From the NCBI GenBank assembly GCA_946542925.1, contig CAMNLA010000006.1, forward strand, positions 1-64,000: a DNA stretch of 64,000 bases. Reading direction: 5' to 3'. The position numbers and the translations under genes are program-made. The DNA comes from UBA4363 sp002393965. GTDB lineage: Bacteria > Bacteroidota > Bacteroidia > Bacteroidales > Paludibacteraceae. Below, piece after piece: positions 19,016-28,100 of this stretch; the first letter of the stretch is position 1, and every line of letters starts with the position of its first letter. The notes under the pieces are model-generated. The model had not been told where the DNA came from, did not search any database, and saw only the letters and a list, made by a program, of their open reading frames with translations.

Positions 19016-20203
19016 TTATTTTTTCTTCTTTGAATGTGACGGCATAAAAGGAGATTTCTCTTTCTTCTCTACCTCGCCCTTCTCTCCAGCCACGTTGTGA
19101 GAATTCCTCTCCAACACCACCTTTGTACCCTCCTTTATCCCCGAAAGGATCTCAGTCCGACCTCCTGCTACCAGACCTACTTCAACAGCATGAGCAACAA
19201 AGCGATGATCTTCGCGTGTCCACAACTTATGAATACCCTTACAATCTACTATTTCATCCGACCCGTCTGTCCGTTCCAAACTTGTCGGATCGAACTTCAA
19301 CGCCCTAGAAGGAACGCTTAGAACATTGTTTTTCTCCTGAGTAAAAATATTCACACTAGCCGTTAGTCCCGGTTTAAGTTTCAGCTGTGGATTCGGCGCA
19401 CCAATAATCACCTCGTACGTTACCACATTATTGGTCGTTGTCGGTTCCTGTCTCACCTGTCTCACAATTCCCTCGAAAGTCTCATTCGGGAAAGCGTCAA
19501 CCGTAAAACTGACACGCTGTCCTTCCCTTACATTACCTATATCGGCCTCATCAATATCCGCCACAACCTGCATATCCGTCAAGTCGTTAGCGATGACGAA
19601 GAGAGTTGGAGTACTGAAAGAAGACGCCACCGTCTGTCCTTCCTCCACCGAACGACTTAGCACGACTCCATCTATCGGAGAATAAATGGTTGCATAGCCT
19701 AGGTTTGTCTGAGCCTTGGATACTTCATTCTTTGCCACCTCATAATTACTTTTTGCCTTGTTGAAGCTGGCATATGCCGATTCATAGTCAACATCGGCAA
19801 TCAGCTGCTTCTCGTGTAGATACTTCTGACGTTCATAATTCTTCTGCTCAATTTCATAATCAGATTTCGCTGCCGAAAGGTTGCTTTTTTTTGACTCCAA
19901 GTCAGACATAAGGTTCGTCTTATCGAGTTCAGCAATGACCTGACCTTTTTTTACTTCGCTATTGTAATCCACATACAAACGACTGACGATACCAGAGACC
20001 TGGGTACCCACCTCCACTTGAGAAACAGGTTCTACAGTCCCCGTAGCTGTAATAGAACTACTCATCGTTACTCTCTCCACCTCAACCATTTCATAAGTCA
20101 CCTTTTCGGAATTCTTTTTCCCGAGGAACCACCACAAAGACAAACTCACCAAAGCAATGAGAACAATGGTGACAAGAACTTTTGTGACATTTGACGATTT
20201 CAT
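19016..20203 (-). CDS. MacA-like periplasmic adaptor (membrane fusion protein)
   Basis: A 395-residue HlyD-family adaptor with an N-terminal membrane anchor (about 8-27), a first lipoyl half near 60-90 (GTQVSGIVSRLYVDYNSEV), a coiled-coil hairpin at about 95-165, the second lipoyl half (ATIYSPIDGVVLSRSVEEGQ), a beta-barrel and a membrane-proximal domain. The tail is very rich in Lys. It would join the inner-membrane ABC part to the TolC-like channel encoded 35 bp upstream. Its length and domain order fit MacA more closely than RND adaptors. Confidence 0.92.
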   Translation of the reverse strand: MKSSNVTKVLVTIVLIALVSLSLWWFLGKKNSEKVTYEMVEVERVTMSSSITATGTVEPVSQVEVGTQVSGIVSRLYVDYNSEVKKGQVIAELDKTNLMSDLESKKSNLSAAKSDYEIEQKNYERQKYLHEKQLIADVDYESAYASFNKAKSNYEVAKNEVSKAQTNLGYATIYSPIDGVVLSRSVEEGQTVASSFSTPTLFVIANDLTDMQVVADIDEADIGNVREGQRVSFTVDAFPNETFEGIVRQVRQEPTTTNNVVTYEVIIGAPNPQLKLKPGLTASVNIFTQEKNNVLSVPSRALKFDPTSLERTDGSDEIVDCKGIHKLWTREDHRFVAHAVEVGLVAGGRTEILSGIKEGTKVVLERNSHNVAGEKGEVEKKEKSPFMPSHSKKKK

Positions 20204-20238
20204 ATACCTCTTTTTTTATTAATATTACTTATACTAAT

Positions 20239-21573
20239 TTATAGTAAAGGCTCTCCTGCATATAACCGCAACATGTTGATATTATAGACAGCCAAGTACT
20301 TTGCCTTAAGGAACTCCTCCTTAGCAGAAAGGAGCAAATCTCGTTGGGCAAGCAGATCTGTCGGATTTTTAAGTCCCACTTCATATTGTTGCTCGACAAG
20401 ATTGTAGGAAGTACGTGCAGCGGAAAGCTTCTCTTTTGCTGCCAGATAACTCAACTGAGCCTTTTGTGCATCCAGCCAATAATTCTCAATCGTCCACAAA
20501 AGATTGTTTCGAGAATCCTCCAGATTCAATCTGCTATTCTCCAGATTCAGTTTTGCCCGTTCCAATGCCGACTTGTTCTGACGTCCACTGAGCAAAGGGA
20601 GATTGAAAGTCAGGCCCACAGAATTACTCCAATTATCCTTAAGTTGTTCACTCACACTCTGTGATGCCCTTGCCTCGTTAGCCGTACTGATTCCTGCTCC
20701 GACAGAAAGTGTTGGATAAAAGCCTGCACGTGCCACCTTAACAGAGGACTCTGCATTATATATTGCCAATTCGCTTGATTTGATCTCAGGACGATGTAAT
20801 AATGCCAGACGATAAACATCCTTACATTCTGGCAAAGGAGAGAGTATCACTTTTTCATCATAATCCATCCCAGAGATAAAGAAATCATAATCCGGCTCAA
20901 CATTTATCAACTGACACAATTCCAAGCGGTGGCTTCTAACCGCATTACGTGCTGAGATCAGAGTGTATTGTTGCGATGCATATTGTGATTGCATTTGGGC
21001 ATATTCACTAACGGCAATTTGCCCTGCCTCGTACAAAATACGAGAACGCTCCATCTGTTTTGCGACAGTCTGTAACGAACTGTCATTCGTTAAGACATTT
21101 TCATCTCCATAAAGAATATCTATATACGTCCGCATGATATTCTCTATCAGTGTATTCTCACTCTGCTGCAAATTCAAATCTGCGACCCTCTTTTCGCGTT
21201 TGGCAATATCGATGTTAGATTGCCGTCCAGCATCGAAAAGCGTCCAATTAGCAGTCAGGTCATAACTTCCATTATAGTGATGGGAAGGATCGCCATACGG
21301 TCTGTTTGAATACCGTTGTGATGAACCTACTGACAAAGAAGGGAAATAAGCAGCTTGCGCTGATCTTTCATTAACAGAGGCGATATTCTGGGAAATGCGT
21401 CTTTGTCTGATTTCAACATTGTGAGACAGAGCATAGTCAATACATGATTGCAATGTCCAAACATCACGTTCTCCCTGAGCTGTCACCATATTACAAAGAA
21501 ACAGCTCCACCGCCAATAAAACCAAAATCCTATCGCATTGTTTCCGAATTCCAGCTTGTATGATCTTCCTCAT
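20239..21573 (-). CDS. TolC-family outer membrane efflux protein
   Basis: A 444-residue outer-membrane channel subunit. The signal sequence is long (about 1-32, ending TAQG). The mature part has the two repeated halves of the OEP fold with extended helices: SCIDYALSHNVEIRQRR in the first and YRLALLHRPEIKSSELAI in the second. It appears to be the first gene of the efflux operon, which would supply channel, adaptor, ATPase and permease from one transcript. Confidence 0.93.
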   Translation of the reverse strand: MRKIIQAGIRKQCDRILVLLAVELFLCNMVTAQGERDVWTLQSCIDYALSHNVEIRQRRISQNIASVNERSAQAAYFPSLSVGSSQRYSNRPYGDPSHHYNGSYDLTANWTLFDAGRQSNIDIAKREKRVADLNLQQSENTLIENIMRTYIDILYGDENVLTNDSSLQTVAKQMERSRILYEAGQIAVSEYAQMQSQYASQQYTLISARNAVRSHRLELCQLINVEPDYDFFISGMDYDEKVILSPLPECKDVYRLALLHRPEIKSSELAIYNAESSVKVARAGFYPTLSVGAGISTANEARASQSVSEQLKDNWSNSVGLTFNLPLLSGRQNKSALERAKLNLENSRLNLEDSRNNLLWTIENYWLDAQKAQLSYLAAKEKLSAARTSYNLVEQQYEVGLKNPTDLLAQRDLLLSAKEEFLKAKYLAVYNINMLRLYAGEPLL

Positions 21574-21633
21574 TCCTTTACCTATAAATTAATGCATCCT
21601 TACTATATTTTGTAGCTTACTTCCTCTTCTCCG

Positions 21634-21641
21634 CAAAAATA
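21634..21641 (-). promoter_or_regulatory. candidate -7 box (TATTTTTG) for the efflux operon
   Basis: On the minus strand the bases read TATTTTTG, matching TAnnTTTG, about 60 bp upstream of the tolC-like gene. The -33 region is occupied by the terminator of the stomatin-like gene and no TTG is found at 19-21 bp, so this is a weak call. Confidence 0.35.
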
Positions 21642-21651
21642 GATTTTTTTC

Positions 21652-21696
21652 TAAAAAAATGAGAGAGTTGACATTTACAACTCCCTCATTTTTCTG
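21652..21696 (-). terminator. intrinsic terminator, possibly bidirectional
   Basis: Arms ATGAGAGAGTTG (21659-21670) and CAACTCCCTCAT (21678-21689) pair with one mismatch around a 7-nt loop. On the minus strand the hairpin is followed by a run of T, which would end the nfeD-stomatin transcript; a shorter T run also follows on the plus strand. Confidence 0.8.
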
Positions 21697-21819
21697 CTGT
21701 TATTCTAAATTCTATCTTCTCATCCCGCCGTGCTTGGTTTCGGTTCTTCTCCTGAGCAGAGATCATGAGAATTCTGCCACGAGCGACCTACATTATCTTC
21801 TATAGGTAAGAAAGACAGA

Positions 21820-22761
21820 TTAGGCGTCCTTAAAGATTTCCTTGATTCCACCTATACTTCCCATCAGGTTAGTTGCCTCATAAGGAAGATAAACCGTTTT
21901 TGCCTGAGAACCTTTCGAAAGCTGTTCCATCATTGCGATGTACTTCTGTGCCAGAAGGTAGCTTGCCGGGTTTGTCTTTCCACCCAAAGCCTCAGCTATC
22001 TTCTCGATAGCCACAGCCTCTGCTTCTGCTTTTCTAATACGTGCCTGAGCTTCTCCTTCTGCCTTAAGAATTGCCGTTTGCTTAGCAGCTTCTGCCTTAT
22101 TGATAAGCGAAGTTTTCTCTCCCTCTGACTGAAGAATTGCTGCGGACTTTTCTCCTTCACTTGTCAAGATTGTAGCACGTTTATTTCTTTCTGCCTGCAT
22201 CTGTTTCTCCATAGCCTGTAATACGCTTTCAGGAGGGGTAATGTCTTGCAGTTCTACACGATTCACCTTGATGCCCCATTTATTGGTGGCATCGTCTAAG
22301 ACAGCACGGAGTTTCGTATTGATCGTATCGCGAGACGTAAGTGTCTGATCCAGTTCCAATTCACCAATGATATTACGTAAAGTTGTCTGTGTTAATTTCT
22401 CAATGGCCATTGGCAGATTGCTGATCTCATAGACAGATTTGAACGGATCTACAATCTGGAAGTACAACAAAGCGTTGATCTGCGTTTGAACATTGTCTTT
22501 CGTGATTACGTTCTGTTTGTCAAAATCATACACCTGTTCACGTAGATCAATAAGAGACGTCGAAACATAGCGACCACGCACAAGCGAAACGACGCTTTTT
22601 GCCTTATCAATAAACGGTACGATGATGTTCACTCCAGGAGAAAGAGTAGCATGGTACTTTCCCAAACGCTCAATAATGCGCGTCTCGGACTGAGGAATAA
22701 TCACAAGGGACTTTGCAATCAGAATGATTGCAAGCAAAACCAAAATAAGTACAGGTACCAT
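21820..22761 (-). CDS. SPFH/stomatin-like (QmcA-type) membrane protein
   Basis: A 313-residue band-7 protein: one N-terminal membrane segment (about 3-24), an SPFH domain (about 25-185, including LSPGVNIIVPFIDK and NVITKDNVQTQINALLYFQI), then a long Ala/Glu-rich coiled coil with SEGEKSAAILQSEGEKT-like repeats. Such proteins oligomerise into cage-like rings on the membrane and help organise membrane microdomains and proteolysis. The nfeD gene lies 118 bp upstream on the same strand, the pairing known for this family in many bacteria. Confidence 0.92.
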   Translation of the reverse strand: MVPVLILVLLAIILIAKSLVIIPQSETRIIERLGKYHATLSPGVNIIVPFIDKAKSVVSLVRGRYVSTSLIDLREQVYDFDKQNVITKDNVQTQINALLYFQIVDPFKSVYEISNLPMAIEKLTQTTLRNIIGELELDQTLTSRDTINTKLRAVLDDATNKWGIKVNRVELQDITPPESVLQAMEKQMQAERNKRATILTSEGEKSAAILQSEGEKTSLINKAEAAKQTAILKAEGEAQARIRKAEAEAVAIEKIAEALGGKTNPASYLLAQKYIAMMEQLSKGSQAKTVYLPYEATNLMGSIGGIKEIFKDA

Positions 22762-22879
22762 TGTTGCAAAAATTTAAGGTTAAACTATAATGTCGTTTAT
22801 ATGTTCTTTTTCAACAGGCCTTATTGAGCCATGTCTTATTCTAAAAAGTTCAACATCAACTCATGTGGTTAAAAAAGGG

Positions 22880-23332
22880 TTAAGCCACTTTCTCAACGGT
22901 GACAATAATACTGTCACGTGAGAGGATTCGTACTCGAGTTCCCTTTTCAATACGCATAGCATCCTGACTTTGCGCTTTCCAATCATCACCATCCAGTTTG
23001 ACTCTTCCAAATCCATTCAGTTCGATAGTCTCACTGACTTCTCCCACTCGACCTATGATTGCATCCGCATTCGAAACTTTCTGTTCACTCTTACGATAAA
23101 AATACTTGACAGCAACCGGTCGAATGACGAGCAAAGAAAGTACGGAAAAAACAGCGAATATTGCCAACTGTCCATAAAAAGAGATTCCGAATAAAACGGC
23201 AATCATTGAAACAAGAGCCCCAAGAGAGAAACAGACAATAAAAAACCCACCAGAGAAGAGTTCCATAACCAGGAACAATAACGTCATAGCAAGCCAAAAA
23301 TGGAAAAGATGTGTAATTATGAAAGAAGTCAT
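22880..23332 (-). CDS. NfeD family protein
   Basis: A 150-residue short-form NfeD: three hydrophobic segments within the first ~80 residues, then a C-terminal OB-fold domain (about 90-150) with IGRVGEVSETIELNGFGRV and a terminal SIIVTVEKVA. Short NfeD proteins partner with stomatin-like proteins, and the downstream gene is one. A near-perfect promoter lies just upstream, so the pair can be expressed apart from the NlpC/P60 gene before it. Confidence 0.88.
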   Translation of the reverse strand: MTSFIITHLFHFWLAMTLLFLVMELFSGGFFIVCFSLGALVSMIAVLFGISFYGQLAIFAVFSVLSLLVIRPVAVKYFYRKSEQKVSNADAIIGRVGEVSETIELNGFGRVKLDGDDWKAQSQDAMRIEKGTRVRILSRDSIIVTVEKVA

Positions 23333-23348
23333 GTTGCCTTATTTTTCT

Positions 23349-23381
23349 CAAAGATAAGCTATTTCTACTGAGAAATGCAAA
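23349..23381 (-). promoter_or_regulatory. Bacteroidota-type promoter of nfeD
   Basis: Read on the minus strand: TTTG (23378-23381), a 21-bp spacer, then TATCTTTG (23349-23356). This is a full match to TTTG-N19-21-TAnnTTTG, and it sits 17 bp upstream of the nfeD start codon, so the transcript leader must be very short. Confidence 0.75.
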
Positions 23382-23441
23382 TTCTTCAAAAAAACTATCT
23401 AAAATTTTCCGTTATAAATATGCTTAAGGTATTCTATCTCC

Positions 23442-25055
23442 TTATTTTACCCGGATTTTCTGGCCAATCTGTAAACTTGAATTCCTGCTACCGTTCAACT
23501 GTTGCAATTCCCGTACAGAGGTTCGGTACTTCTGAGCTATCGAATAATAGGTTTCTCCCTTCTGGACCGTATGATATGCTGCTGTACTCTTCTTTCCTAT
23601 CGGCGACGTTTTCTGCTCTCCAAGACGAACTTTCAACCTCTGTCCAGGTCGAATTGCCGTTGTTGTCAAGCCGTTCCATTCTTCCAATTGAGTTATTGAG
23701 CATCCGTACCTCTGGGAGATAGAGTATAGTGTTTCACCCACTTTTACGATGTGAGTTTCAGTCTGGTCAAAAGAAGGAGTCCGCGGCTTTTCTTCCCTGG
23801 CGGAAACTTCGCTGCTTTCAGTACTTGTTCCTTTTTCAATGGATTTAGCTGTTGAAAATTCCATTCCCTTTTCGCTATCCTGGAAAGACCGCTGTAAGCT
23901 TTGCCTGTTCTGACTATAATCCTGAGATCCTGCAGGAATATCCTTCGGAACAGAATCAAGACTCTCCGACGTAACAGTCGTTTCTCCTGAAGAAGAAATA
24001 ACGTAAGTTGTCACTGTTTGTCTTCGTTTTGCAGGAGGAGGATTCTCCGACTGACGATCTGAAGGCAACGACGTCATAAACTGATCTTTCTTAGCGTCGT
24101 AAACCACTTCGTAATCATCCTTCGTCGATTCTTTGGATGCTTGTTTCGTAACAGAATCAGAGCGACCCCCCCCATGTCGAATCTTCAGAGAACGCCCCAC
24201 ATAAAGTCGTGAAGAAGAGAGATTGTTCCACTGTTTAAGCTCCTCAACCGTGCAGCCGTATTGTCTGGCAATACTACTCAGAGTTTCTCCTTTACGTACT
24301 TTGTGTGTTCCGTAATTATCCAACTCTTTGTCAGAAGTCTTTTGTCTGCCAAGAGCAGAAGGGATTTCCTCGTCAGATGTGTCAAACTCACCACCATCAT
24401 CCTGTGAATTCAATTCCATCATCGTAGATTTGAAAAAATCATCATCCAATTCCGAACGATTAAATCCGTTCGAACCAGTCTCACCAATCAGACGACGTGC
24501 CGTGACATAACGCGCAGCGTAGTATCGCTGAGCACTATTGTCAATAGAAATACCTTTGGAACATGCGGCATGAATAAAATCGAAGGTTCCGTCTCCATTA
24601 TTACGCACTACGATACCCACATGACCCACATGGCCAGAACCTACCCGACTTCCATTAAAGAACACCAAATCGCCTGGTTGCCATTCCGAATGCATCACCG
24701 GCATTCCATAATTGGTCTGTCCGGCAGAACTGTGCACTAAATTATATCCAAGATGGCGATAACAATACGATGTAAAACCAGAGCAGTCAAAAGAATAAGG
24801 TCCCGTTGCGCCTCCCCGATAAGGACGTCCTAAATAATGGTGAGCATAAATCAGCAGAGAATCCACACTTCGGTCATCAGAATAGACCCCATGGTAAGCC
24901 GGCTTTCTGTCCTTCTTTTCGTCCTTTACTTGCTGAACCGATGAGTGTTGAACCTGCTCCTTTTCATGCTTCTTACGCGTACCAAACCATGCATAACTCT
25001 GTCCTGCAACAAACAAGAGAATTAAGAGAAGTCCTATTCGATATAGATTTGACAC
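23442..25055 (-). CDS. NlpC/P60 peptidoglycan endopeptidase with three LysM domains
   Basis: A 537-residue secreted cell-wall hydrolase. Signal peptide about 1-22; NlpC/P60 domain about 62-192 with catalytic Cys91 (FDCSGFT), His145 (GHVGHVGIV) and a third polar His162 (FIHAAC); LysM domains at about 251-292, 434-477 and 494-537, joined by Ser/Gln/Lys-rich linkers. It should cut peptide stems of peptidoglycan, with the LysM modules holding the glycan strand. The catalytic domain precedes the LysM domains, the reverse of many Firmicute hydrolases. It lies 84 bp after the conserved-unknown gene. Confidence 0.93.
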   Translation of the reverse strand: MSNLYRIGLLLILLFVAGQSYAWFGTRKKHEKEQVQHSSVQQVKDEKKDRKPAYHGVYSDDRSVDSLLIYAHHYLGRPYRGGATGPYSFDCSGFTSYCYRHLGYNLVHSSAGQTNYGMPVMHSEWQPGDLVFFNGSRVGSGHVGHVGIVVRNNGDGTFDFIHAACSKGISIDNSAQRYYAARYVTARRLIGETGSNGFNRSELDDDFFKSTMMELNSQDDGGEFDTSDEEIPSALGRQKTSDKELDNYGTHKVRKGETLSSIARQYGCTVEELKQWNNLSSSRLYVGRSLKIRHGGGRSDSVTKQASKESTKDDYEVVYDAKKDQFMTSLPSDRQSENPPPAKRRQTVTTYVISSSGETTVTSESLDSVPKDIPAGSQDYSQNRQSLQRSFQDSEKGMEFSTAKSIEKGTSTESSEVSAREEKPRTPSFDQTETHIVKVGETLYSISQRYGCSITQLEEWNGLTTTAIRPGQRLKVRLGEQKTSPIGKKSTAAYHTVQKGETYYSIAQKYRTSVRELQQLNGSRNSSLQIGQKIRVK

Positions 25056-25139
25056 AACAAATGGTTTTTATGGGGTTTTACTGAGTACGTTATCGTTTCG
25101 CCAGGCCTTTTATCGTCTGACCCTACTGGAAAAAAGAAC

Positions 25140-25931
25140 TTATTTCTCGTCTAAACGCGCTGTTTTCGCCCTTTCGCGATGAGCAAACTGCGGAATAGGA
25201 GTAGGAGGAATGTAATTGATATCACTCTCGGGGGTCAGCTTTTCTTCCTTGCGTCGATAATAATAGACCAAACCATATTTCTGGCACTCCATCAGACGTT
25301 TGTATGGTGGCAACATTGCAAAATGAGCCTCAACCTCGTTCCAAATCCGGAGAATGATAGCGTCTCCTTCTTTTCGCTTATCTGCCACACGTTGCAAATA
25401 GCGAGCCGTGCTCTGCTGATATATTTTCTGAGAGATCTTGTAATCCTTAAACTCCTCGTAGTGCACTTGAACCTTAGCAATACCAGGGTTATACATTGGA
25501 GCACCACCATTACGCATACGCTCGGTTTCCCCATCTATGAGAATCTGTCCCCACTTCAGGATGGCCGCTTCTGTCGAAAGATCTGGAACTGTAAAATCAT
25601 CCGGTTTCAAATGGTAGAATACCTTATGTTCTCTCTTGATATCCTTACGCAGAACCGCAAGGTTCAGTACTTGAATAAAATGAGAAATATACAATCTAGC
25701 CACATGCGACTCATGTTGGTAGTTCTTATTCGCTGAAACTTGAGCGTCCAGAGCCTGTTGATACTGTGCCAGAGCTTTCTCAAAATCAGACAAATAGTTC
25801 TTGGCCTCATTGATCAGCGGATACGGTAACCGGAAATCACCGGCATCAATACGGGATTCGTTCTCCATGATAGCATTGCGCAGGGCCCTTACGCGTGCCT
25901 GATCTGTGTTGGGTAATCTTCTGTAAGGCAT
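25140..25931 (-). CDS. conserved hypothetical protein
   Basis: A 263-residue soluble protein that I do not recognise as a named family. It is mostly alpha-helical and charged, without a signal peptide or membrane segment. A stretch around YQQALDAQVSANKNYQ looks like a long helix. I prefer the ATG at 25931 (MPYRRLPNTDQARVRALR); an upstream ATG at 25970 would add 13 residues that look less conserved. It lies between the polyprenyl diphosphate synthase and the NlpC/P60 gene in one direction, which is compatible with an envelope-related role but proves nothing. Confidence 0.75.
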   Translation of the reverse strand: MPYRRLPNTDQARVRALRNAIMENESRIDAGDFRLPYPLINEAKNYLSDFEKALAQYQQALDAQVSANKNYQHESHVARLYISHFIQVLNLAVLRKDIKREHKVFYHLKPDDFTVPDLSTEAAILKWGQILIDGETERMRNGGAPMYNPGIAKVQVHYEEFKDYKISQKIYQQSTARYLQRVADKRKEGDAIILRIWNEVEAHFAMLPPYKRLMECQKYGLVYYYRRKEEKLTPESDINYIPPTPIPQFAHRERAKTARLDEK

Positions 25932-26089
25932 AAGTATAAAATTGTTGTTCCGATCAATGAATACATGCAATCGCTGTTCGAGGAAACGAAACGAAAAACC
26001 ACCTTGTCATCCCATCACAGGGTCATGGCAAAGCATAATCCGGCTTCCTGCGAACAAAAGGAATGGGCAAGAGCCTATCCTTCCCTCGA

Positions 26090-27061
26090 TCACAGAGTCC
26101 TGTTCATTAATCTTTGGGCGAGAGAAGCAAGCTGCGAGGTGCGTTCTGATCGATGTAGCTCGTCAAGGAGTTGGAGCGCCTTGTCGAGGTATTGGTCCAT
26201 CCGCTGTTCGGTCAGAAATTTGACACCAGTCGCATCATATAAGGCCGTCACGGCAGCAATCTTCTCTTGCGGATTATAATCCGTTGCTGCCAGCCAGTGA
26301 TTCAATTCGTTACGTTGCTGAAGATCAGCATAGCGCAAAGCATTGATCAATAAAAAAGTTTTCTTATTACAGAGGATATCTCCTCCAATCTGTTTTCCAA
26401 AAGTTTTTGCATCACCATACACATCCAAGAGATCATCCTTTAATTGGAATGCCAAGCCGATGTTAATGCCGAAATCATACAATCGGGAAGCGTCCTGATC
26501 ATTTGCACCTCCGATTATGGCACCAATCTTCAACGCACCGGCCAGCAAGACAGCTGTTTTCAGCCGGATCATCTTCAGATATTCCTTCTCCGTAACATCG
26601 TTTCGATGTTCGAATTCCATATCATATTGTTGTCCTTCGCAGACTTCCAAAGCAGTCTGCGTAAAAACAGTCAGAGAGCGAGACAATTTATCTTCCGGCA
26701 TCTTGGCAAAGAATTCGTACGCCTTTACAAGCATTGCATCGCCAGATAAGATTGCCACGTTTTCGTTCCATTTATTGTGGACAGTCGGTTTCCCCCTACG
26801 AATGGGAGCCTTGTCCATCACATCATCGTGCAACAGGGTAAAATTATGAAACACCTCAACTGCCAAAGCCGGCATCAAAGCACCTTCCACCTCTTCACAA
26901 AAGACATTGCATGCCATCAGAGTCAAGAGTGGCCGGAGGCGCTTTCCTCCCAAAGACAACACATACTCGACTGGAGCGTACAAGTCTTTTGGTTCTTTCG
27001 TCCAATCCATCTGACTCATGCGAGTTGCCACCAGTTCTTGTATTTCCGCAGTCGTCAACAT
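26090..27061 (-). CDS. polyprenyl (isoprenyl) diphosphate synthase
   Basis: A trans-prenyltransferase that adds isopentenyl units to an allylic diphosphate. The 323 residues carry GGKRLRP at 38-44, the first Asp-rich motif DDVMD at 79-83 followed by RRGKPTVHNKW, and the second FQLKDDLLD at about 206-213. Product length (farnesyl, geranylgeranyl, octaprenyl) depends on residues just before the first motif and I cannot settle it. The product could feed quinones or lipid carriers used by the surface glycan genes. Confidence 0.92.
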   Translation of the reverse strand: MLTTAEIQELVATRMSQMDWTKEPKDLYAPVEYVLSLGGKRLRPLLTLMACNVFCEEVEGALMPALAVEVFHNFTLLHDDVMDKAPIRRGKPTVHNKWNENVAILSGDAMLVKAYEFFAKMPEDKLSRSLTVFTQTALEVCEGQQYDMEFEHRNDVTEKEYLKMIRLKTAVLLAGALKIGAIIGGANDQDASRLYDFGINIGLAFQLKDDLLDVYGDAKTFGKQIGGDILCNKKTFLLINALRYADLQQRNELNHWLAATDYNPQEKIAAVTALYDATGVKFLTEQRMDQYLDKALQLLDELHRSERTSQLASLAQRLMNRTL

Positions 27062-27121
27062 ATACGTTCAGTTAGTCGTCCTAAAAATTTCTTAGTCATC
27101 TTAAAGACACGGTCTATCAAT

Positions 27122-27129
27122 CAAACCTA
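27122..27129 (-). promoter_or_regulatory. candidate -7 box (TAGGTTTG) for the polyprenyl synthase gene
   Basis: On the minus strand this reads TAGGTTTG, matching TAnnTTTG, about 60 bp upstream of the start. The -33 site at 21 bp reads CGTG rather than TTTG, so it is partial. The rest of the 369-bp divergent gap (27062-27430) shows A-tracts and the promoter of the plus-strand gene, with no gene. Confidence 0.4.
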
Positions 27130-27375
27130 TCCTCCTCACGATTAGGAACTCACGAAAATAAACAAAAAAAACTTTTTTGCGAAAACTATTTATCGACAAT
27201 CCGCCTCTCCCCCTCTTCGCAATCCCCAACAGAAAAGCGAAGGACACCATTTCTTAAAAAAACAAAAATTCTTCGACACGTCTATAATGACGTTCAGTCA
27301 GCACAAAAAAAAAATCATATGACGAGTTAAAAAGACAAAAAGTAATTCACTGCGGAAACAAAAACTGGCACCATT

Positions 27376-27408
27376 TTTGGGAAAGTCAAGGAGAATCTTC
27401 TATTTTTG
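27376..27408 (+). promoter_or_regulatory. Bacteroidota-type promoter of the small secreted protein gene
   Basis: TTTG (27376-27379), a 21-bp spacer and TATTTTTG (27401-27408) match TTTG-N19-21-TAnnTTTG in full. Transcription should begin near 27415, giving a leader of about 16 nt before the ATG at 27431. Confidence 0.75.
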
Positions 27409-27430
27409 TGAAACAAAAAAACTACAGACC

Positions 27431-27892
27431 ATGAGAATCTTCGCAACACCTATTCGGCTCTCAATACTGCTTGCTGCTATTATCATTTCCGTCAATACAC
27501 ATGCCGGCATGGTAGCAATCACCATCAACACCGATATGGAAACCGCCATCCTACGTCATGAAAAAGCCGGTGCCGTAGTACAGGTCATTCCATGTCAGGA
27601 CGAGAACTACCCAACCACCATCCGCGCAAAATACAAGGACAAATCCGGAACTTTTCTTGTGACAGACGTTATTGCAAGTGGAGAAAACAATGTCAGCAAA
27701 CAGGTAATTGTCTGCAAAAACGCAGATGCACTGCGAGGCCTTGCCACATGGTTCAACCAACAAGACAATTATTCGTTTGTTTCCGCAGACAAATGGAAAA
27801 CCGAGGTAGATGGAGAATCTGTCGTTGTGTACTTTGAACCTGTTGACCTATATGGCGAAGGTATTATTATCGAGAAAGAACGATTCAAATAA
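27431..27892 (+). CDS. small secreted protein of unknown function
   Basis: A 153-residue protein with a clear signal peptide (MRIFATPIRLSILLAAIIIS, cleavage probably after THA at about residue 25). The mature part of about 128 residues is predicted beta-rich and has two Cys (in QVIPCQDEN and VIVCKNADA) that could form a disulfide in the periplasm. I recognise no family. I use the ATG at 27431 because it starts the signal peptide; the reading frame extends 54 bp upstream without one. It has its own strong promoter and a terminator follows, so it is a single-gene unit. Confidence 0.78.
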   Translation: MRIFATPIRLSILLAAIIISVNTHAGMVAITINTDMETAILRHEKAGAVVQVIPCQDENYPTTIRAKYKDKSGTFLVTDVIASGENNVSKQVIVCKNADALRGLATWFNQQDNYSFVSADKWKTEVDGESVVVYFEPVDLYGEGIIIEKERFK

Positions 27893-27917
27893 GCAAAGAC
27901 ACACAATGTTCTTTTCC

Positions 27918-27957
27918 ATCCCATTACCTGCAAAACCGGTGATGGGATTATTTATTT
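27918..27957 (+). terminator. intrinsic terminator after the small secreted protein gene
   Basis: Arms ATCCCATTACC (27918-27928) and GGTGATGGGAT (27938-27948) pair fully if one G-T pair is allowed, with a loop of 9 nt. A T-rich tail (TATTTATTT) follows. Confidence 0.75.
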
Positions 27958-28002
27958 CCCATAGAGATGCCACACAAAAATGACAGATGAACAGAGAAAG
28001 CA

Positions 28003-28095
28003 TATATTATCTATACTTTAACTATATTATATCTATGCTTTAACTATACTATATCTATGCTTTATGTATGCTTTAACTGTGCTTTGGCAGTGCTA
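28003..28095 (+). repeat. degenerate 22-bp tandem repeat
   Basis: Units CTATACTTTAACTATATTAT.. at 28011-28032 and CTATGCTTTAACTATACTAT.. at 28033-28054 are 22 bp each and differ at two positions. A third copy starting at 28055 decays into shorter CTTTAACTGTGCTTTGGCAG-like pieces. It is AT-rich, non-coding and follows a terminator. It could be a slippage-derived repeat or a protein-binding array. Confidence 0.65.
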
Positions 28096-28100
28096 TGAAT

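Noticed and set aside
27062..27376. Possible small RNA or tRNA in the divergent gap
   Set aside because: No cloverleaf, no TTCGA-type loop and no stable hairpin with T run was found; only A-tracts and promoter elements are visible.
27366..27381. Sigma-54-like promoter (TGGCAC with a downstream TTGG)
   Set aside because: The -12 dinucleotide is GG rather than GC, and the same bases overlap a complete TTTG-N21-TATTTTTG promoter. Chance similarity is the simpler reading, although a sigma-54-type regulator is encoded elsewhere in the window.
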